Source of the DNA: Lachnospiraceae bacterium | Lineage (GTDB): Bacteria > Bacillota > Clostridia > Lachnospirales > Lachnospiraceae | Direction of reading: 5' to 3' | DNA: 54,641 nucleotides | NCBI GenBank assembly: GCA_017624235.1 | Contig: JAGANL010000005.1 | Location: 1-54,641, forward strand | Part shown: in pieces, positions 51,866 to 54,641 of the stretch | How the letters are laid out: the number at the start of each line of letters is the position of its first letter | How positions within the stretch are numbered: position 1 is the stretch's first letter | Program-made: the position numbers and the translations under genes | The notes under the pieces: generated by a model | Database searches by the model: none | What the model saw: only the letters and a program-made list of their open reading frames with translations | What the model was told of the DNA's origin: nothing

Positions 51866-53239
51866 TTTTTTCTCTCCTTTCGATTGAATGGTCATACTTT
51901 TATCGTCATAAATGGTGTGCAGCATTTTTTCTGCAAGCTCACTCAATGGCTTTCCATAAAATTCCTCGTAAATCTTCTGAATGTCCGGATTTTCATGACT
52001 TTTACGAAGCGTCATTTCCGCATCCCTCTGGTACAGGCTGGCAATCCTTGCTTTACGTACCTCGTCAGCATCTTTCATAACGTCTTTGGGCTGTCCTCCT
52101 CCGCCGATACAACCGCCCGGACAGGTCATCACTTCAATAAAATGATATTCCTTCTGCCCCTGACGGATGCGCTCGATCATCTTACGGGCATTTGCCGTTC
52201 CATAAACTACGGCAACATTGATATCCATATCCCGAATCGTTAAGGAAGCCTCTTTGATTCCCTCATAGCCTCGTACCGGCTGTAGATCAAATAACAGCTC
52301 AGGAGCCTCTTCTCCCGTAATATATTCATATGCTGTTCTTAAAGCAGCCTCCATCACACCACCTGTATTGCCAAAGATGACACCGGCTCCTGATGCACGA
52401 CCCATGATATCGTCATAAGCAGAATCCTCCAGCGCTGCAAAATCCAGCTTTTCTTCCTTTGCCCACAAAGCCAGTTCTCTTGTCGTCATGACGAAATCCA
52501 TATCCCTCATTTTTGTGCCGCCATAGTAGCCGGAAGCATCCTGCATCTCTTCCCGTCGGATTTCATATTTCTTGGCAGTACATGGGGTCAGCGCTACATT
52601 GACGATCTTCTGCGGATCCAGTCCCATTTTCTTTGCAAAATAGGTCTTGATCGTTGCTCCCTGCATCCCAATCGGACTTTTGGCAGTAGACAGATTCGGT
52701 AAAAGCTCCGGATAATAAATCTCAGCAAACTTGACCCACGCAGGACAACAGCTGGTAAACTGCGGCAGCGGCTTTTCCCTTCCGGTAATCCTTTCCACCA
52801 ATTCACTGGCCTCTTCTACAATGGTAAGATCTGCGGCAAAATTCGTGTCCAGCACATAGTCAGCCCCCAGCTTCCGTAAAAGGGCTACCATCTTCCCCTC
52901 CACGAATGCTCCGGCATCCATCCCAAATTCCTCTCCCAAAGCGACTCTGACAGACGGTGATGTACTTACAATCACTATTTTTTCCGGGTCCTTTATCGCT
53001 GCTTTCACATCCTCATACTCATACTTTTCGGTAATACTGCCCACCGGACAGACATTGGCACATTGTCCGCAATGAATACAGACTGCTGTCCCGCCTGTCT
53101 GTTCCAATGTGTAAGTGCCATGCACACCGATATCCTGTGTACAGACATTCTTACACATACCACACGTAATACATTTGTCTTCATCTCTTACGATACTCGG
53201 ATTGTCCGTTTCAATCGGTACCCGAATATCCAACGGCAT
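51203..53239 (-). CDS. [FeFe] hydrogenase fused to rubredoxin-rubrerythrin-rubredoxin
   Basis: The ATG at 53239 follows AGGAG. Residues 1-70 of 678 bind two [4Fe-4S] clusters ([22 protein letters not shown]). The H-cluster domain has TSCCPAW (162-168), TPCTAKKYE (218-226) and [13 protein letters not shown] (372-384), all ligand cysteines kept. From residue 459 comes a rubredoxin (CKVC, CPVC at 464-485), a diiron rubrerythrin domain ([28 protein letters not shown]) and a second rubredoxin (CRNC, CPVC at 645-664). Rubrerythrins reduce peroxide, so the protein may link H2 oxidation to peroxide detoxification. An AGGAGAG lies 8 bases before Met459, so a separate rubrerythrin may also be made. It follows a PerR-like gene by 5 bases. 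Confidence 0.9.
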   Translation of the reverse strand: MPLDIRVPIETDNPSIVRDEDKCITCGMCKNVCTQDIGVHGTYTLEQTGGTAVCIHCGQCANVCPVGSITEKYEYEDVKAAIKDPEKIVIVSTSPSVRVALGEEFGMDAGAFVEGKMVALLRKLGADYVLDTNFAADLTIVEEASELVERITGREKPLPQFTSCCPAWVKFAEIYYPELLPNLSTAKSPIGMQGATIKTYFAKKMGLDPQKIVNVALTPCTAKKYEIRREEMQDASGYYGGTKMRDMDFVMTTRELALWAKEEKLDFAALEDSAYDDIMGRASGAGVIFGNTGGVMEAALRTAYEYITGEEAPELLFDLQPVRGYEGIKEASLTIRDMDINVAVVYGTANARKMIERIRQGQKEYHFIEVMTCPGGCIGGGGQPKDVMKDADEVRKARIASLYQRDAEMTLRKSHENPDIQKIYEEFYGKPLSELAEKMLHTIYDDKSMTIQSKGEKKMAQWKCKVCGYVHEGEELPADFACPVCKQPASAFEKLEEPKTGSKYAGTQTEKNLEAAFAGESEARNKYTYFASVAKKEGYEQIASLFLKTAENEKEHAKLWFKELDGIGDTAYNLGAAADGENYEWTDMYEGFAKTAEAEGFPELAAKFRMVGEIEKHHEERYRALLKNVETAAVFSKSEVKVWECRNCGHIVVGTKAPEVCPVCNHPQSYFEVHAENY

Positions 53240-53244
53240 ATGAT

Positions 53245-53637
53245 TCACTCCTGCTTTCCTCCTTTGTTCCTTGCCTGCTCTTTCCACAGACATTCTTCAC
53301 AAATATAATGAATCCTCAGATCATACGAAAGAATCGGATGCCCGACTTCCTCTTGCAGCCTTCCGGTAAAATCCTTCAGCTCAATGTCCGACAGTCTTCC
53401 ACAGCGTTTGCACACCAGATGATCATGCCTCTTCATTTTATCATATCGATCCGGAAAGCCCTCTACGGAAACCTTTCTGATCAGATTCTGCTCATACAAA
53501 GACGCAAGATTATTATAGACTGTGGCAAGTACCACTTTGGAATTCTTCTCTTTCAGACGCAGATAAATCTGTTCTGCCGTTAAATGATCTGTAGAATCAT
53601 TTATAATCTCTAAAATATACTTTCCATTCTTTGTCAT
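53245..53637 (-). CDS. Fur-family regulator, PerR-like
   Basis: The ATG at 53637 gives 130 residues; a TTG at 53685 is in frame but lacks a ribosome binding site. It has the Fur winged helix ([38 protein letters not shown]), a metal-site segment ([17 protein letters not shown]) and the structural-zinc cysteines CKRC and CEEC. The regulator is co-transcribed with the hydrogenase-rubrerythrin fusion and its promoter carries a Per-type box, so PerR-like peroxide sensing is the best reading. Fur or Zur function is not fully excluded. The N-terminus is slightly shorter than typical. Confidence 0.85.
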   Translation of the reverse strand: MTKNGKYILEIINDSTDHLTAEQIYLRLKEKNSKVVLATVYNNLASLYEQNLIRKVSVEGFPDRYDKMKRHDHLVCKRCGRLSDIELKDFTGRLQEEVGHPILSYDLRIHYICEECLWKEQARNKGGKQE

Positions 53638-53731
53638 TTTAATCTCGATTCTTACTGCAACCCCAAAATTGGGGTGTATGCACAAATTTCTATGCGAAAA
53701 ATTCAGTTTCTACACTATAATCCACAAAAAT

Positions 53732-53748
53732 ATTAGAATTATTCTAAT
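53732..53748. promoter_or_regulatory. Per-type box
   Basis: ATTAGAATTATTCTAAT is a perfect palindrome; its 15-base core differs from the PerR consensus TTATAATNATTATAA at only two symmetric positions. It touches the -10 of the perR-like promoter. Confidence 0.72.
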
Positions 53749-53774
53749 TATAAGACTTCTACAGAATTTGTCAA
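53747..53774 (-). promoter_or_regulatory. Promoter of the perR-like/hydrogenase-rubrerythrin operon
   Basis: Minus strand TTGACA (53769-53774), 16 bases, TATAAT (53747-53752). Both hexamers are perfect consensus. The leader also contains a short CCCCAA/TTGGGG repeat near 53661-53674. Confidence 0.88.
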
Positions 53775-53781
53775 GACAATT

Positions 53782-54186
53782 TTAATTCAAATAGCAATCA
53801 ATTCTATCCTGAACATTCTGCTCCGGTGTGACATCCATAACCTTCAGTGTTCCTCTTTCCGTATCCAGATATGCTCCACACAGATTTGGTGTCTCTTCTA
53901 CGATACTTCCACTGTAATCAGTAAAGCATGCACCCAGAAAATTATCCAGATTTTTCTGATCCTTCAAATCCATATTGTATTCCTCACCGCCTGTCGCAGT
54001 CGGAGCAACGAAAAATACATCTACCTCATTTTCATATACCTGCGGCCTGTAAGCCCAAAGTGACTCACTGCTATAGTCCAGCCCGCTGCCATGTGTCATC
54101 GTATTTTCTGTAACACCTTTTCCTACAAACAACAGCAGGATCAATCCTGCAGCAACCACTATAACACTGCCAACCCTCTTTTTCAT
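53782..54186 (-). pseudogene. Internally deleted DUF3089 (lipase-like) gene
   Basis: The open frame encodes 134 residues: a membrane anchor or signal (VGSVIVVAAGLILLLFVGKGV), then the start of a DUF3089 protein (LDYSSESLWAYRPQ, VDVFFVAPTATGG, a DNFLGAC segment), and directly after it a sequence like the end of the same family (GAYLDTERGTLKVMDVTPE, then QNVQDRIDCYLN). As I remember the family, members are about 300-380 residues with the alpha/beta hydrolase core between these parts, including the catalytic serine. Here that core and a further piece near the C-terminus are gone, while the frame stays open. Either a decaying remnant or a short secreted derivative. Confidence 0.6.
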
Positions 54187-54330
54187 ATGTACCTCCTTTG
54201 GATACCAAAATATTGTATAATTATATCAACATGTATCTTTTGTAACAATCTTTACTACATTTTTGTTTCTTATTCTGTCAAAGCAGAGAGCACGCCTGCG
54301 ACTCTTCGCAGGCTTCGCATAACCATATAA

Positions 54331-54365
54331 AGAAAACCCTTGAAAACACTGGTTTTCAAGGGTTT
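54331..54365 (-). terminator. Terminator of the gene at the right edge
   Basis: AAACCCTTGAAAAC (54334-54347) and GTTTTCAAGGGTTT (54352-54365) form a perfect 14-base stem with a 4-base loop. TTCTTTATATGG follows on the minus strand. A small hairpin GCCTGCGA/TTCGCAGGC also lies at 54294-54314. Confidence 0.85.
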
Positions 54366-54505
54366 CAATAATTCTCTTATGTTTAGTTTTATTATCTCTT
54401 TGTGAACTTAGAACCTCGATTTTCAGGCATCTACAGCACCGTTGTCGGCTACTTGTTAGTTACCTATATAGTTCTATACATACCTACACCTTCCTGACCA
54501 AAAAA

Positions 54506-54641
54506 CTAAGCTATTTTCTCTTTCACGTTAGGTAATTCATACAATGTATCCGGATCAATATCCAAACAGGTTGTATTATCTCTGTTTTTACAAATATCCC
54601 ATGCCAGAGTATCATTCAGTACCGTACAGGTATCCATAAAA
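54506..54641 (-). CDS. C-terminal end of an unidentified protein (partial at window edge)
   Basis: On the minus strand a frame is open from the window edge to the TAG at 54506-54508. The last 44 residues include DTLAWDICKNRDNTTCLDIDP and end LPNVKEKIA. The composition looks like real coding sequence, and a strong terminator follows about 140 bases downstream. An ATG lies near the edge, so it could even be a very short gene, but a longer gene continuing beyond the window is more likely. I do not recognise it. Confidence 0.6.
   Translation of the reverse strand, partial: FMDTCTVLNDTLAWDICKNRDNTTCLDIDPDTLYELPNVKEKIA

Overview
The window reads as chromosome from a strictly anaerobic, low-GC Firmicute. 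The best fit is a butyrate-forming member of the Lachnospiraceae (Clostridium cluster XIVa). The main reasons are a thl-crt-hbd-bcd-etfB-etfA operon in the order usual for that group, an [FeFe] hydrogenase joined to rubrerythrin, a Clostridia-type GTPase-NYN fusion and a ZTP-riboswitch-controlled split purH/purO pair. Genus was not determined. Almost all genes lie on the minus strand. I saw no rRNA, tRNA, CRISPR array, integrase or transposase.

Layout. 1-249: 3' end of a lipase-like gene, then about 500 bases without a convincing gene. 749-2319: ybaK, a coiled-coil protein and a YaeR-type VOC protein. 2375-8019: a two-gene accessory locus with its own extended -10 promoter. It encodes a 1332-residue protein (Sm-like start, three cold-shock-like repeats, helical region, beta-sandwich, STAND-type ATPase) followed 2 bases later by an ATPase with a C-terminal HEPN-type RNPLAH motif. 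This looks like an undescribed RNA-sensing/RNase defence pair. 8174-14253: the butyryl-CoA operon. 14566-19687: envelope genes (secreted protein, M23 peptidase, NlpC/P60 hydrolase with a WalR-type box), hpf, and a cluster of five DnaA-box-like sites between hpf and the NlpC gene.

19818-24395 holds three copies (A, B, C) of a roughly 290-320 bp element among trxB, an ymfI-like reductase, a DUF5722 protein and a MATE pump. Each copy is closed by self-complementary arms of about 60-80 bases. Arm sequence differs between copies while the inner hairpins and an unpaired GACCCG(A/T)ACGG segment are conserved. Together with the STAND/HEPN pair this is the most novel-looking signal here.

25802-33777: translational GTPase fused to a Rae1/YacP-like NYN nuclease, a DUF4432 protein, the ZTP-riboswitch purO-purH operon, and citrate synthase with a MarR regulator preceded by a perfect CIRCE operator. 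34020-50249: transport and resistance genes, namely a MacAB-like adaptor/ABC operon with divergent TetR and two shared operators, two more MATE pumps, a GNAT acetyltransferase, a LacI regulator, and a TetR-MFS-ABC cluster with two copies of a strong palindromic operator. 50337-53774: SDR oxidoreductase, then a PerR-like regulator and hydrogenase-rubrerythrin fusion under a promoter overlapped by a Per-type box. 53782-54641: an internally deleted DUF3089 gene and the 3' end of another gene.

Starts were moved from the longest open frame to the best Shine-Dalgarno-supported codon where the sequence allowed; each such choice is stated.
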